Shown piece by piece: positions 51,058 through 59,826 of a DNA stretch of 64,000 nucleotides; positions within the stretch are counted from its first letter, which is position 1; the number at the start of each line of letters is the position of its first letter. This DNA comes from an uncultured Acetatifactor sp. Lineage in GTDB: Bacteria > Bacillota > Clostridia > Lachnospirales > Lachnospiraceae. Both the position numbers and the translations under genes were made by a program. The stretch lies in contig CAKRZO010000009.1 of NCBI GenBank assembly GCA_934433135.1, forward strand, positions 1-64,000, in the 5' to 3' direction. The notes under the pieces were generated by a model. The model saw only the letters and a list, made by a program, of their open reading frames with translations. It was not told the DNA's origin and did no database searches.

Positions 51058-51405
51058 ATGGAAACAGAAAACGGACAGCCGTTTGTTTATATTGACCTGT
51101 TTTTGACAGGCATTCACCTCAAATATCTGTTGGAGAAAAGAGGATATACCGTAAGGGATGTACAAGAGGAATTAAGTCTTGCCTGCCCGCAGTCGGTTTA
51201 CCGTTGGCTGAAAGGAGAAATCCTGCCTTCCGTGGATAATCTTTTGCGATTAAGCCGGATGCTTCAGGTACGGATGGATGAACTGCTGATCGTAAAAAGA
51301 AGTGCGGAGCCGGCTATACGGAGAAGCGACAGAGTAAAGCGTCAGATTATTTACCAAAGCAGACTTGCTTTTTTACAGATGCCGTGTTATTATTTTAACA
51401 AATAA
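51058..51405 (+). CDS. HTH (Xre-type) protein next to the AAA+ gene
   Basis: 115 residues. A Cro/CI-type HTH spans about 20-75 (KYLLEKRGYTVRDVQEELSL, VYRWLKGEILPSVDNLLRL). The C-terminal 35 residues are basic. It lies 22 bp after the AAA+ stop, so it is probably co-transcribed. The last 40 bases of the gene contain the promoter and Rex-like operator of ptb. Function unknown. Confidence 0.8.
   Translation: METENGQPFVYIDLFLTGIHLKYLLEKRGYTVRDVQEELSLACPQSVYRWLKGEILPSVDNLLRLSRMLQVRMDELLIVKRSAEPAIRRSDRVKRQIIYQSRLAFLQMPCYYFNK
51365..51401 (+). promoter_or_regulatory. Promoter and Rex-like operator of ptb-buk
   Basis: TTGCTT (51365-51370), 17-bp spacer, TATTAT (51388-51393). Overlapping the -10 is GTGTTAT-TATT-TTAACAA (51384-51401), 12 of 14 matches to the clostridial Rex consensus TTGTTAA-N4-TTAACAA. 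CGTGTTATT/AATAACACG (51383-51409) makes the site a wider palindrome. Rex is an NADH-sensing repressor that often controls butyrate and other fermentation genes. Confidence 0.6.
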
Positions 51406-51451
51406 CACGAATGCTTCGGAAAGAAATTTTCGAGGCAGAAAGGAAGTAAAA

Positions 51452-52372
51452 ATGAACAAAGGATTTGATGAAATTATAGCAAAAGTTCAGGAATGCGGCA
51501 GAAAGAAAGTAGCGGTTGCCGCAGCGCAGGATGAAGCGGTTCTCGAAGCAGTCAGAGAAGCGAAAGAAAGAGGAATAGCGGATGCGATTCTTGTGGGTGA
51601 TGAGAAGAAAATCCGGGAAATAGCAGAGACTATGCAGATGGATCTGGAAGGCTATGAGATCATTGATGAGCCGGATCTGATTCAGGCATCTTTAAAAGCA
51701 GTTAAGCTTGCCCATGACGGCGTAGCAGATATGTATATGAAGGGATTGATTGACTCCAAGAACTTCTTAAGAAGTGTTCTGGATAAGGAAGTCGGTTTAA
51801 GAACGGGCGGAACGCTTTCTCATGTCTGCGTATTTGAAATTCCGGGAATTGATCATCTGCTCTTTTTGACCGATGTGGCATTTATGACTTATCCGGCGCT
51901 GGAAGACAAGGTGAATATCATAAAGAATACGATACCGGTATGCAAAGCCTGCGGTGTGGACATGCCTAAGGTAGCGCCTCTGGCAGCAGTTGAAGTAGTC
52001 AACCCTAAGATGCCGGTTACGCTGGATGCGGCAGAACTGGTTAAGATGAATGAAGAAGGAAAATTGACCGGCTGTATCGTAGACGGTCCTCTTTCCCTGG
52101 ATCTGGCAATTGATCCGGAAGCAGCCAAGCACAAGGGAGCAACGAACAGAAAGATTCAGGGAGATGCCGATATTCTGCTTTTCCCGGATATTCATGCCGG
52201 CAATCTGGTCTACAAAGCAATTGTGCACATGGTGAAAGTGAAAAACGGCTGTATTCTGACAGGAACCAAAGTTCCGGTTATTCTTACAAGCCGTTCCGAT
52301 ACCTTTGAAACCAAAGTAAATTCTATCGCTCTGGCAGCAGTAGTTGCAGAAGAAATGAAGAAAGCGCAGTAA
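51452..52372 (+). CDS. ptb: Phosphate butyryltransferase
   Basis: 306 residues from ATG 51452 with AAAGGAAG upstream. PTA/PTB-family blocks include GIADAILVGDEKKIREIAE, ADMYMKGLIDSKNFLRSVLD, LRTGGTLSHVCVFEIPG and the ADILLFPDIHAGNLVYKA end. It converts butyryl-CoA and phosphate to butyryl-phosphate. The butyrate kinase gene 11 bp downstream confirms that the family member is Ptb rather than Pta. Together they yield ATP and butyrate. Confidence 0.93.
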   Translation: MNKGFDEIIAKVQECGRKKVAVAAAQDEAVLEAVREAKERGIADAILVGDEKKIREIAETMQMDLEGYEIIDEPDLIQASLKAVKLAHDGVADMYMKGLIDSKNFLRSVLDKEVGLRTGGTLSHVCVFEIPGIDHLLFLTDVAFMTYPALEDKVNIIKNTIPVCKACGVDMPKVAPLAAVEVVNPKMPVTLDAAELVKMNEEGKLTGCIVDGPLSLDLAIDPEAAKHKGATNRKIQGDADILLFPDIHAGNLVYKAIVHMVKVKNGCILTGTKVPVILTSRSDTFETKVNSIALAAVVAEEMKKAQ

Positions 52373-52383
52373 GGAGAGAAGAG

Positions 52384-53451
52384 ATGTCCATTAAAAGCTT
52401 AATTATCAATCCGGGTTCTACATCCACCAAGATCGGTGTATTTGAGGACACCACACTTTTATTTGAAGAGACGTTAAGACATTCCACGGAGGAACTCAGC
52501 CAGTTCTCCGGTGTTGTAGATCAGAAAGATTTTCGTAAGAAGATCATTACCGATCTGCTGGAAGAAAAGGGCTTTGATATCAAATCCCTGAATGTGATTG
52601 TAGGAAGAGGCGGTTCCTTAAAACCGATTCCCAGCGGTACTTATGCGGTAACAGACAGCCTGTTGGCGGACTTAAAGAGCTGCGCATGGGGACAGCATGC
52701 TTCCAATCTGGGAGGAATCCTGGCAAGAGAAATCGGGGATTCGCTTGGTGTTCCGTCTTACATTGTAGATCCGATTGTTGTAGATGAGCTGATGCCCATC
52801 GCCAGATATTCCGGTGTGCCGGAGCTTCCCCGTGTCAGCATTTTCCACGCACTGAACCAGAAGGCGGTTGCGAAGAGATATGCAGCAGAGATCGGAAAAC
52901 CGTATGACTCCTTACGCCTGATTGTGGTTCACATGGGAGGCGGTGTTTCCGTAGGAGCTCATGAATACGGAAGAGTAATCGACGTATTCAACGCACTGGA
53001 CGGAGACGGAGCTTTTTCACCGGAGCGTGCGGGAGGAGTTCCCAGCGGAGCTTTGGTTAAAATGTGTTTTTCCGGAAAATATACGGAAAAGGAAGTTTAC
53101 AGCAAGATCGTAGGAAAAGGCGGATTCAATGCTTACCTTGGAACCAACGATATGCGTGAAGTAACGAGGAGAGCCAATGCCGGAGATGAACTGGCAGCCG
53201 AAGCGAAGCAGGCATTCCTGCTTCAGGTGGCAAAGGACATCGGTTCCATGGCCTGCGTGCTGAACGGTAAAGTGGACCAGATCATCGTAACCGGCGGCAT
53301 TGCCTATGGTGCAGATGTAGTGGCAGCATTGAAAGAAAGAGCAGAATGGATCGCTCCGTTTACGGTATATCCGGGAGAAGACGAACTTCTGGCGCTGGTT
53401 CAGGGTGCACTGCGTGTTATGAATGGTGAAGAGAAAGTAATGGAATATTAA
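52384..53451 (+). CDS. buk: Butyrate kinase
   Basis: 355 residues. ASKHA signatures are INPGSTSTKIGVFED (phosphate 1), GRGGSLKPIPSGTYAV, the VHMGGGVSVGAHEYGRVIDV phosphate-2 block minus its last residue or so, and the adenosine motif IIVTGGIAYG. The length matches Buk, shorter than acetate kinase. It transfers phosphate from butyryl-phosphate to ADP. AAGGAGAG lies before the ATG. A hairpin with a short T-run follows. Confidence 0.95.
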   Translation: MSIKSLIINPGSTSTKIGVFEDTTLLFEETLRHSTEELSQFSGVVDQKDFRKKIITDLLEEKGFDIKSLNVIVGRGGSLKPIPSGTYAVTDSLLADLKSCAWGQHASNLGGILAREIGDSLGVPSYIVDPIVVDELMPIARYSGVPELPRVSIFHALNQKAVAKRYAAEIGKPYDSLRLIVVHMGGGVSVGAHEYGRVIDVFNALDGDGAFSPERAGGVPSGALVKMCFSGKYTEKEVYSKIVGKGGFNAYLGTNDMREVTRRANAGDELAAEAKQAFLLQVAKDIGSMACVLNGKVDQIIVTGGIAYGADVVAALKERAEWIAPFTVYPGEDELLALVQGALRVMNGEEKVMEY

Positions 53452-53463
53452 GGATTGCCCGGA

Positions 53464-53492
53464 CCCATATCACTTTTTATGATATGGGTTTT
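53464..53492 (+). terminator. Probable terminator after buk
   Basis: CCCATATCA (53464-53472) and TGATATGGG (53480-53488) form a 9-bp stem with a T4 tail. Confidence 0.7.
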
Positions 53493-53520
53493 GTGTAGAA
53501 AGGAATGCTGTAAAAGAATT

Positions 53521-54876
53521 GTGAAGACGAAGAAAAAACGATTGCAGAATCTTTCACCCGTGCGTCTGATTGCAGGGGGATATTGTCTTGTGATTTTACT
53601 GGGAACATTGCTGCTTGCATTGCCGTTTGCAACAGCAGGCGGGAATACGACACCGATAAGCGATTGTCTCTTTACGGCAGTCAGTGCAAGTTGTGTGACC
53701 GGTCTGGTTCGGTTTGATACGGCAACGCATTGGACGCTGTTTGGACAACTGGTAATTTTGACCCTGATCCAGATCGGCGGGGTGGGATTTATGACGATTG
53801 CCATGGTCATTATGACATTTACCAGACGAAAGATCGGATTAAACCAGCGTTCCATTATGCAGAATTCTGTTTCGGCGCCTCAGATCGGCGGAATTATCCG
53901 TATGTCGCGGTTCATTCTAAGCGGAACTCTTCTGATAGAGGGAATCGGAGCATTGCTCCTTTCTTTTTATTTTGTACCGAGACTTGGGAAAGGCAGAGGC
54001 TTTTATTACGCGATCTTTCATTCGATTTCTGCTTTCTGCAATGCGGGATTTGACCTCATGGGCAGCAGAACCGGCCCGTTTTCTTCCCTGACAGGGCTGA
54101 AAGGAAGCGTTTATGTCAATGTGGTGCTTATGCTTTTAATTTTTATGGGCGGACTTGGTTTTTTTGTCTGGCAGGATGTTCTGGACAAAAAAATGCGGTA
54201 TCAAAAGTTCGCACTGCAGAGCAAGATGGTATTGTCAGTCAGTATCGGGCTGGTGCTTATCGGAGCTCTGGGCATATTCTTTTTCGAATACCGACAGGAA
54301 GCTTTTGCGGGAATGAATAGGGCCGAGCAGATTACGGCTTCTTTTTTCCAGTCGGTATCCGCCAGAACAGCGGGGTTTAATACCATTGATTTAAGCCGTA
54401 TGACGGAAAGCAGCAAGCTTTTGATGATTATGCTGATGCTGATCGGCGGCTCCACCGGTTCCACTGCGGGAGGCATGAAGACAACAACGTTCTGGATCCT
54501 GTGTATCAGCATTGCGGGAACCTTAAGACGCAAAAAGAATGTAGAGGCATTCGGACGGAGAATGGAAGAGGGAATCACCAGAACGGCTTCCTGTATTTTT
54601 ATGCTGTATCTTCTGATCACAACGATCAGTGCTGCCGTAGTGGCCGCGATAGAGAAGGTGCCGGTGATTACCGCTTTGTTTGAGACAGCTTCCGCTATGG
54701 CAACGGTGGGTTTTTCCTTCGGTCTGACACCGCAGGTCGGTATGGTGACCAAGAGTTTGCTGATGCTTTTGATGTTCTGCGGAAGAGCAGGATCCATTAC
54801 AATATTGATGTTATTTGCTTCGGATAAGGGTGCGGTGAATTCCAGACTGGCACTGGAAAAGGTTCAGGTGGGATAA
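53521..54876 (+). CDS. ktrB: KtrB-type potassium uptake protein
   Basis: 451 residues from GTG 53521 (VKTKKKRLQN); a longer frame begins inside the buk terminator. Four pore loops, each with the filter glycine: SASCVTGLVRFDT, HSISAFCNAGFDLMG, SVSARTAGFNTID and ETASAMATVGFSFGL. KtrB is the membrane pore for Na+-coupled K+ uptake. The glycine-rich intramembrane gate is GGSTGSTAGGMK. KtrA follows 49 bp later. GAAAGGAA upstream lies 14 bases from the start, so the start is only fairly sure. Confidence 0.92.
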   Translation: MKTKKKRLQNLSPVRLIAGGYCLVILLGTLLLALPFATAGGNTTPISDCLFTAVSASCVTGLVRFDTATHWTLFGQLVILTLIQIGGVGFMTIAMVIMTFTRRKIGLNQRSIMQNSVSAPQIGGIIRMSRFILSGTLLIEGIGALLLSFYFVPRLGKGRGFYYAIFHSISAFCNAGFDLMGSRTGPFSSLTGLKGSVYVNVVLMLLIFMGGLGFFVWQDVLDKKMRYQKFALQSKMVLSVSIGLVLIGALGIFFFEYRQEAFAGMNRAEQITASFFQSVSARTAGFNTIDLSRMTESSKLLMIMLMLIGGSTGSTAGGMKTTTFWILCISIAGTLRRKKNVEAFGRRMEEGITRTASCIFMLYLLITTISAAVVAAIEKVPVITALFETASAMATVGFSFGLTPQVGMVTKSLLMLLMFCGRAGSITILMLFASDKGAVNSRLALEKVQVG

Positions 54877-54925
54877 AAGTTACTTAAGGACAGGGATTAC
54901 AATTTAGGATAGAAAGAAGAAAAAG

Positions 54926-55573
54926 ATGAAGTCAAAATCCATTTTAATTATCGGTCTCGGAAAATTCGGAAGACATATGGCGCAAAAGTTTATACAGAAT
55001 GGTCATGAAGTGCTGGCAGTCGATATCCGGGAAGAGAGAGCAGACGATGCGGTAGGAGAAATCAGCCAGATCCTGATTGGGGATGCCACAGAGGAACGGT
55101 TCATGGAAAGCCTGGGAATCCGGAATTTTGATCTGGCAGTCATCGCCATAGGAGATAATTTCCAAAGCGTTTTGGAAATCACCGTTTTATTAAAAGATCT
55201 GGGATGCCGTTATATCGTCGCAAGGGCCACCCGGGAAGTACACAGGAAGCTGTTGCTTCGAAACGGTGCGGACTATGTGGTTTATGCGGAAAAGGAAATT
55301 GCACAGAGACTTGCCATTAAATTCGGTGCGGACAATATTTTTGATTATATCGAACTGACACCGGAAATCGGTATTTACGAGATTGAAATTCCCAAAGCAT
55401 GGGTCGGACACAGCATACAGGCATTGGCAATCCGTTCAAGGTATCATATCAGCATTCTGGCAACGAAAAAGGGAGAGAAAATCTTTCCCCTCCCGGATCC
55501 GAAGCATATTTTTGAAGAGACAGAGAGCCTTATGGTGATGGGCTCCCTGGACGATGTGAATGCAATCAAGTAA
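54926..55573 (+). CDS. ktrA: KtrA-type regulatory subunit (RCK domains)
   Basis: 215 residues. The RCK_N Rossmann domain starts ILIIGLGKFGRHMAQKFIQN with a later acidic end (VDIREE), and the RCK_C domain is at about 135-215 (ELTPEIGIYEIEIPKAWVG). KtrA binds ATP/ADP in the first domain and c-di-AMP in the second, and gates KtrB. GATAGAAAG precedes the ATG. It converges on uxaC with only 5 bp between, and no terminator is visible there. Confidence 0.94.
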   Translation: MKSKSILIIGLGKFGRHMAQKFIQNGHEVLAVDIREERADDAVGEISQILIGDATEERFMESLGIRNFDLAVIAIGDNFQSVLEITVLLKDLGCRYIVARATREVHRKLLLRNGADYVVYAEKEIAQRLAIKFGADNIFDYIELTPEIGIYEIEIPKAWVGHSIQALAIRSRYHISILATKKGEKIFPLPDPKHIFEETESLMVMGSLDDVNAIK

Positions 55574-55578
55574 AAGCA

Positions 55579-56985
55579 TTACACCGGAAAGCGGAAATAG
55601 CGGACCGCATTGTTGTAGGAGATGTCTTTTACAATGGTTTCCAGCGTTTCCATATCAGCGGGGAATTCTCCGTTTTCCACCCAGTTGCCGATGAGGTTGC
55701 ACAGGATTCGGCGGAAGTACTCATGTCTGGTATAGGAAAGGAAGCTTCTGGAATCGGTCAGCATTCCGACAAAGCCGGAAAGGTTTCCGAGGTTGGCTAA
55801 GGAAGTCATCTGCTCTTCCATACCGGTCTTGTGGTCATTGAACCACCAGGCGCTTCCCTGCTGGATCTTGGCGATGGCATCGGAATTCTGGAAACAGCCT
55901 AAGATCGTGCCGATTGCCTGATTGTCATTGGAATTTAAGCTGTAGAGGATGGTGCGGGGCAGCTTGTCCGTGCAGTTCAGTGCATTGAGAAAATCCGCCA
56001 TCTGAGCGGAAGGAGCATAGTTGTTGGTGCAGTCATAGCCGGTATCCGGTCCTAGTTTTGCATACATTGCCGTATTGTTGTCCCGTTTGCATCCGTAATG
56101 AAGCTGCATTACCCAGCCGCGTTTATGATATTGTCTGCCGACAAAAAGCATAAATGCGGTTTTAAATTTTAATTCTTCGTCTTTGGAAGGAAGGATTCCG
56201 CCCAGTCTTTTGGCAAAAATCGCTTCGATTTCAACATCTTCGGCCGGCGCATACATAACGTATTCCAGAGCATGATCGGATACACAGCATCCCATGGAAG
56301 CAAAAAAGTCCATACGACGGTTCAGTGCTTCTTTTAAGTCCGCAAAGGATGCGATTTCCATACCGGCTGCATCGGAAAGCTTTTTTAAGTACTCCGGATA
56401 ATCCGGCTTTTCCAGATTCATGGCTTTGTCGGGTCTCCATGCCGGAAGAACTTTGACTTCAAAAGTATCATCGGCGGCAATCTGAGAGTGATATTCCAGT
56501 GAATCCGCCGGATCATCCGTTGTACAGATCAGAGTGACATTGCTTTTACGGATCAGATTGCGTACGCTCATGGAAGGGCTTTTGAGTTTTTCATTGCACA
56601 GATTCCAGACGGTATCGGCTGTTTTGGCATTTAAAACACCGTGATAGTCAAAATAGCGCTGCAGTTCCAGATGACTCCAGTGGAACAGGGGATTGCCGAT
56701 TCCTTTGCCGAGACATTCCGCCCATTTGCAGAATTTTTCGTAATCGGAGGCATCTCCGGTAATAAAACGCTCTTCCACACCGCAGGAGCGCATGAAACGC
56801 CATTTATAGTGATCGCCTCCCAGCCAGACCTGGGTGATGTTGTCAAACTGTCTGTCTTCGGCAATCTCTTTGGGGTTGATGTGACAATGATAGTCAACAA
56901 TCGGTGTGTTTTCTGCAAAATCATGAAACAGCGTCTTGGCAGTTTCTGTCTGCAGAAGAAAGTCTTTGTCCATAAATTCTTTCAT
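55579..56985 (-). CDS. uxaC: Glucuronate (uronate) isomerase
   Basis: 468 residues from ATG 56985, which follows AAGGAGG at ideal spacing. Landmarks are TPIVDYHCHINPKEIAED (metal-binding H-x-H), NPLFHWSHLELQRYF, TTDDPADSLEYH and the FRRILCNLIGNWVENGEFP end. It converts glucuronate to fructuronate and galacturonate to tagaturonate. The gene lies downstream of lacI on the same strand, separated by 204 bp that hold a palindromic repeat; it may be read from the lacI promoter or have its own. Confidence 0.95.
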   Translation of the reverse strand: MKEFMDKDFLLQTETAKTLFHDFAENTPIVDYHCHINPKEIAEDRQFDNITQVWLGGDHYKWRFMRSCGVEERFITGDASDYEKFCKWAECLGKGIGNPLFHWSHLELQRYFDYHGVLNAKTADTVWNLCNEKLKSPSMSVRNLIRKSNVTLICTTDDPADSLEYHSQIAADDTFEVKVLPAWRPDKAMNLEKPDYPEYLKKLSDAAGMEIASFADLKEALNRRMDFFASMGCCVSDHALEYVMYAPAEDVEIEAIFAKRLGGILPSKDEELKFKTAFMLFVGRQYHKRGWVMQLHYGCKRDNNTAMYAKLGPDTGYDCTNNYAPSAQMADFLNALNCTDKLPRTILYSLNSNDNQAIGTILGCFQNSDAIAKIQQGSAWWFNDHKTGMEEQMTSLANLGNLSGFVGMLTDSRSFLSYTRHEYFRRILCNLIGNWVENGEFPADMETLETIVKDISYNNAVRYFRFPV

Positions 56986-57016
56986 GGATGAATCCTCCTT
57001 GTTTGTTTTTGAATGC

Positions 57017-57174
57017 AACAGTTCAGACGCGCCATTCGCAAAAACGCGCTTTCAGCGCTTACCCGCTGCTTCGCAGCTACTTTTGCTCATATGCTGGCGC
57101 TAAGCTCAATCATTCATGCAGACAGATTTCATGCAAGCATGAAATCTGTCCACAAGAATGATTGCCTGAACTGT
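57017..57174. repeat. Palindromic intergenic repeat, copy 2 (158 bp)
   Basis: Ends AACAGTTCAG (57017-57026) and CTGAACTGT (57166-57174). Inner hairpins GCTGCTTCGCAGC and GACAGATTTCATGC / GCATGAAATCTGTC. Same family as 12493-12615 and 62420-62602. Located between lacI and uxaC. Confidence 0.9.
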
Positions 57175-57189
57175 GTGGGTGCTATAAAT

Positions 57190-58197
57190 TCAGGGAGTTG
57201 TAAAGCGCTTGACCAGTTCGCCGGAAAACAGGGTTTTTTTCGGCATGGGGCTTCCGCCAAGCACACCCATAAGGGTCGTAATCAGGTGGCTGCACAAAGT
57301 CTGCAGCTTGTTGTCAATGGAAGTCAGTTCCGGATCGCAGCATTGCGTCAGCATGGAGTTGTTATAGCCGATGATGGCAAGATCCTCCGGGATGGCAAGA
57401 CCTGTCTCTTTGGCATACTTTACAGCAGCCAGTGCAAGCGTATCATCTGCCGCAACCACGCCGTGAAAGGGATGATCGTCTTTGCGAACCTTTTCCAGTC
57501 TGCTTATCATGGCACGGATGTCTTCATGGGAGCCTTCATAATACTGCAATGTCCAGTCCGCAACGGGCACTTTCTGATCCTTCATCGCATTCAAAAAGCC
57601 GGAAAGCTTCTTTTTGCTGCTGTAGGAAGTGGAAGTATAAAAATAAATCAGGTCGCGGATTCCGGATTCCAGTAAAAACAAAGTGGCCTCGTACATGGAA
57701 TTATGATCATCCGACAAAACGGAATAGACATTCGGGGCGTCCAGCGCCGCGTTCAAAAGCATGACAGGAACCTGTGAGGCTGCTTCCACGATGTAGCGGT
57801 TGTCGGAGAATTTTTCATAAATAAAGTTGGAACCGACCAGAATAATTCCGTCCACTTTCTTCTGCAGAAGCAGATTCATGGATTTGCTTTTATTATCCAG
57901 ATCATATCCGGTACAGCAAAGGATACTGTCATATCCGTTGGAGCGAAGCTCTTTTTCCAGGAAATAAATGGCCTTTGCCAGATACAGATCGGAACTGTCC
58001 GCACACATCAGACCGATGGTCTTCATGGTATTTAATCCAAGCCCTCTTGCAAAAGCATTGGGAGAGTAGTCATACTGCTCCATGACGGCAAGGACTTTTC
58101 GGCGGGTCTTTTCACTGACGCTGCTGCTGCCGTTTAAAACACGGGATACAGTAGCGATGGAGACACCGGCTTTTTCTGAAATATCGTAAATGGTCAT
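57190..58197 (-). CDS. LacI-family regulator of hexuronate genes
   Basis: 335 residues. The HTH is TIYDISEKAGVSIATVSRVL, followed by the hinge and a periplasmic-binding-protein-like ligand domain (TIGLMCADSSDLYLAKAIYF, VDGIILVG). It is divergent from uxaB-uxaA. Two operator-like sites lie in the gap. It probably represses the hexuronate genes until galacturonate or glucuronate (or a metabolite) binds. The downstream uxaC supports the assignment. The ligand is inferred from neighbours. Confidence 0.93.
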   Translation of the reverse strand: MTIYDISEKAGVSIATVSRVLNGSSSVSEKTRRKVLAVMEQYDYSPNAFARGLGLNTMKTIGLMCADSSDLYLAKAIYFLEKELRSNGYDSILCCTGYDLDNKSKSMNLLLQKKVDGIILVGSNFIYEKFSDNRYIVEAASQVPVMLLNAALDAPNVYSVLSDDHNSMYEATLFLLESGIRDLIYFYTSTSYSSKKKLSGFLNAMKDQKVPVADWTLQYYEGSHEDIRAMISRLEKVRKDDHPFHGVVAADDTLALAAVKYAKETGLAIPEDLAIIGYNNSMLTQCCDPELTSIDNKLQTLCSHLITTLMGVLGGSPMPKKTLFSGELVKRFTTP

Positions 58198-58216
58198 GGC
58201 GGGATCCTCTTTTCTG

Positions 58217-58230
58217 CGTAAGCGGTTTCA
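58217..58230. promoter_or_regulatory. Operator or cre-like site near lacI start
   Basis: Minus strand TGAAACCGCTTACG (58230-58217), close to the cre consensus (TGNAANCGNTNNCA), lies 20 bases before the lacI ATG. Could bind CcpA or the LacI protein itself. Confidence 0.5.
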
Positions 58231-58293
58231 AAATTACAACTCAGATTATAACCTTATTCGAATTTTTTTTCAAGAGAAAAATGATAAATTTGC

Positions 58294-58341
58294 TTGACGT
58301 ATATGCGTTTTAGAAGTAAAATAAAAATGTAAGCACTTACA
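58294..58341 (+). promoter_or_regulatory. Promoter and LacI-type operator of uxaB-uxaA
   Basis: TTGACG (58294-58299), 17-bp spacer, TAAAAT (58317-58322). Six bases later comes TGTAAG-CA-CTTACA (58328-58341), a perfect-arm palindrome of LacI-operator type at the transcription start. GAAAGGAAAAGG precedes ATG 58366. Confidence 0.85.
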
Positions 58342-58365
58342 AAGAAACGAAAGGAAAAGGAAAAA

Positions 58366-59826
58366 ATGGAACAATTGAACAGACAGATGACCGGGAAAAA
58401 GGACAGGCCGGTAAAGGTGGTACAGTTCGGAGAAGGAAATTTTCTTCGTGGATTTGTGGATTATATGATTGATATTGCCAATGAAAAAGGCGTGTTTGAC
58501 GGCGATATCGTGCTGATTAAGCCGATTGAATTCGGCAGTCTTACCGCTTTTCATAAGCAGGATTGTCAGTATACGGTATCCCTGCGGGGAATCGTAGACG
58601 GGGAAGCCAAGGTACTGAACCGTAAGATTACCAGTGTAGCGGATGCAGTGGACAGCTACAGCGAATATGATAAGTACCGTAAGCTTGCGCAGATTGACAC
58701 GCTTCGTTTTGTGGTATCCAATACAACGGAAGCCGGAATCGTATTTGATGAAAAGGATCGTTTCGAATACGAACCTCCAAAGACTTTTCCGGGAAAACTG
58801 ACGAAATTTTTATACGAAAGATTTGAGACTTTCCGCGGAGATCGCTCCAAAGGACTGGTAATGCTGCCGGTGGAGCTGATTGACGATAACGGTATTATGT
58901 TGAAAAAGTGTGTGATGCAGTTTATCGATCTATGGAAACTGGGCGAAGAGTTTAAGTCCTGGGTGGAAGAGGCCTGCATTTTTACCTCTACTCTGGTAGA
59001 CCGTATTATTACCGGCTATCCCAGGGATAAGGAGACCGAAGAGTGGGAAAAGCTGGGGTATGTGGATCAGCTTATGGTAACCGGCGAGCCGTTTGCACTC
59101 TGGGTCATTGAAAGCAGCAAGGATATCAGCAAAGAGTTTCCGCTTCCCGATGCAGGCCTTCCGGTACTGTTTACCGATAACCAGAAGCCGTACAAGCAGA
59201 GGAAAGTACGTATTTTAAACGGAGCCCATACTTCTTTTGTACTGGCTTCTTACTTGGCAGGCAATGATTATGTCAAGGAATCCATGGATGATGCGGATAT
59301 CCGGAATTTCATGATGAAGACCTTGTATGAGGAGGTAATTCCTACCCTGACTCTTCCGAAAAAAGATCTGGAAGAGTTCGCGGAAGCGGTGATTGCCCGG
59401 TTTAACAATCCTTATGTTAAGCATGCCTTGCTTTCCATTTCCTTAAATTCTGTCTCCAAGTGGAGAGCAAGGTGCCTGCCGAGCTTTTTGGGATATGTGG
59501 AAAAATACGGAAAGCTTCCGATTCATCTGACGTTTTCCCTGGCTGCATTAATGGCATTTTACACCGGAAGCGAGATTCGGGACGGTGCGCTGATCGGTCA
59601 CAGAAACGGACAGGAGTACCAAATCCGGGATGATGCAGCGGTTCTTGACTTCTTCAGCGAGCACAGCAAAGACAGTACGCCGGAGTTTGTGGAAGCCTTT
59701 CTGACAAGAGAGGATTTCTTCGGTCGGAATCTGAATCAGATTGAGGGTCTTACGAAAGCCGTATGCGAGGATCTTGACGATATCCGGACTAACGGCATGA
59801 GGGCGGCAGTATGCAGAATTTCATAA
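58366..59826 (+). CDS. uxaB: Tagaturonate reductase (altronate oxidoreductase)
   Basis: 486 residues of the mannitol dehydrogenase family. N-terminal VVQFGEGNFLRGFVDYMID is the NAD-binding segment characteristic of UxaB; EACIFTSTLVDRIITGYP and RILNGAHTSFV carry the catalytic Lys/Asn/His block (KVRILNGAHTS). It reduces tagaturonate to altronate, the second step of galacturonate use after UxaC. The stop overlaps the uxaA start by 16 bases. Under a LacI-type operator. Confidence 0.94.
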   Translation: MEQLNRQMTGKKDRPVKVVQFGEGNFLRGFVDYMIDIANEKGVFDGDIVLIKPIEFGSLTAFHKQDCQYTVSLRGIVDGEAKVLNRKITSVADAVDSYSEYDKYRKLAQIDTLRFVVSNTTEAGIVFDEKDRFEYEPPKTFPGKLTKFLYERFETFRGDRSKGLVMLPVELIDDNGIMLKKCVMQFIDLWKLGEEFKSWVEEACIFTSTLVDRIITGYPRDKETEEWEKLGYVDQLMVTGEPFALWVIESSKDISKEFPLPDAGLPVLFTDNQKPYKQRKVRILNGAHTSFVLASYLAGNDYVKESMDDADIRNFMMKTLYEEVIPTLTLPKKDLEEFAEAVIARFNNPYVKHALLSISLNSVSKWRARCLPSFLGYVEKYGKLPIHLTFSLAALMAFYTGSEIRDGALIGHRNGQEYQIRDDAAVLDFFSEHSKDSTPEFVEAFLTREDFFGRNLNQIEGLTKAVCEDLDDIRTNGMRAAVCRIS

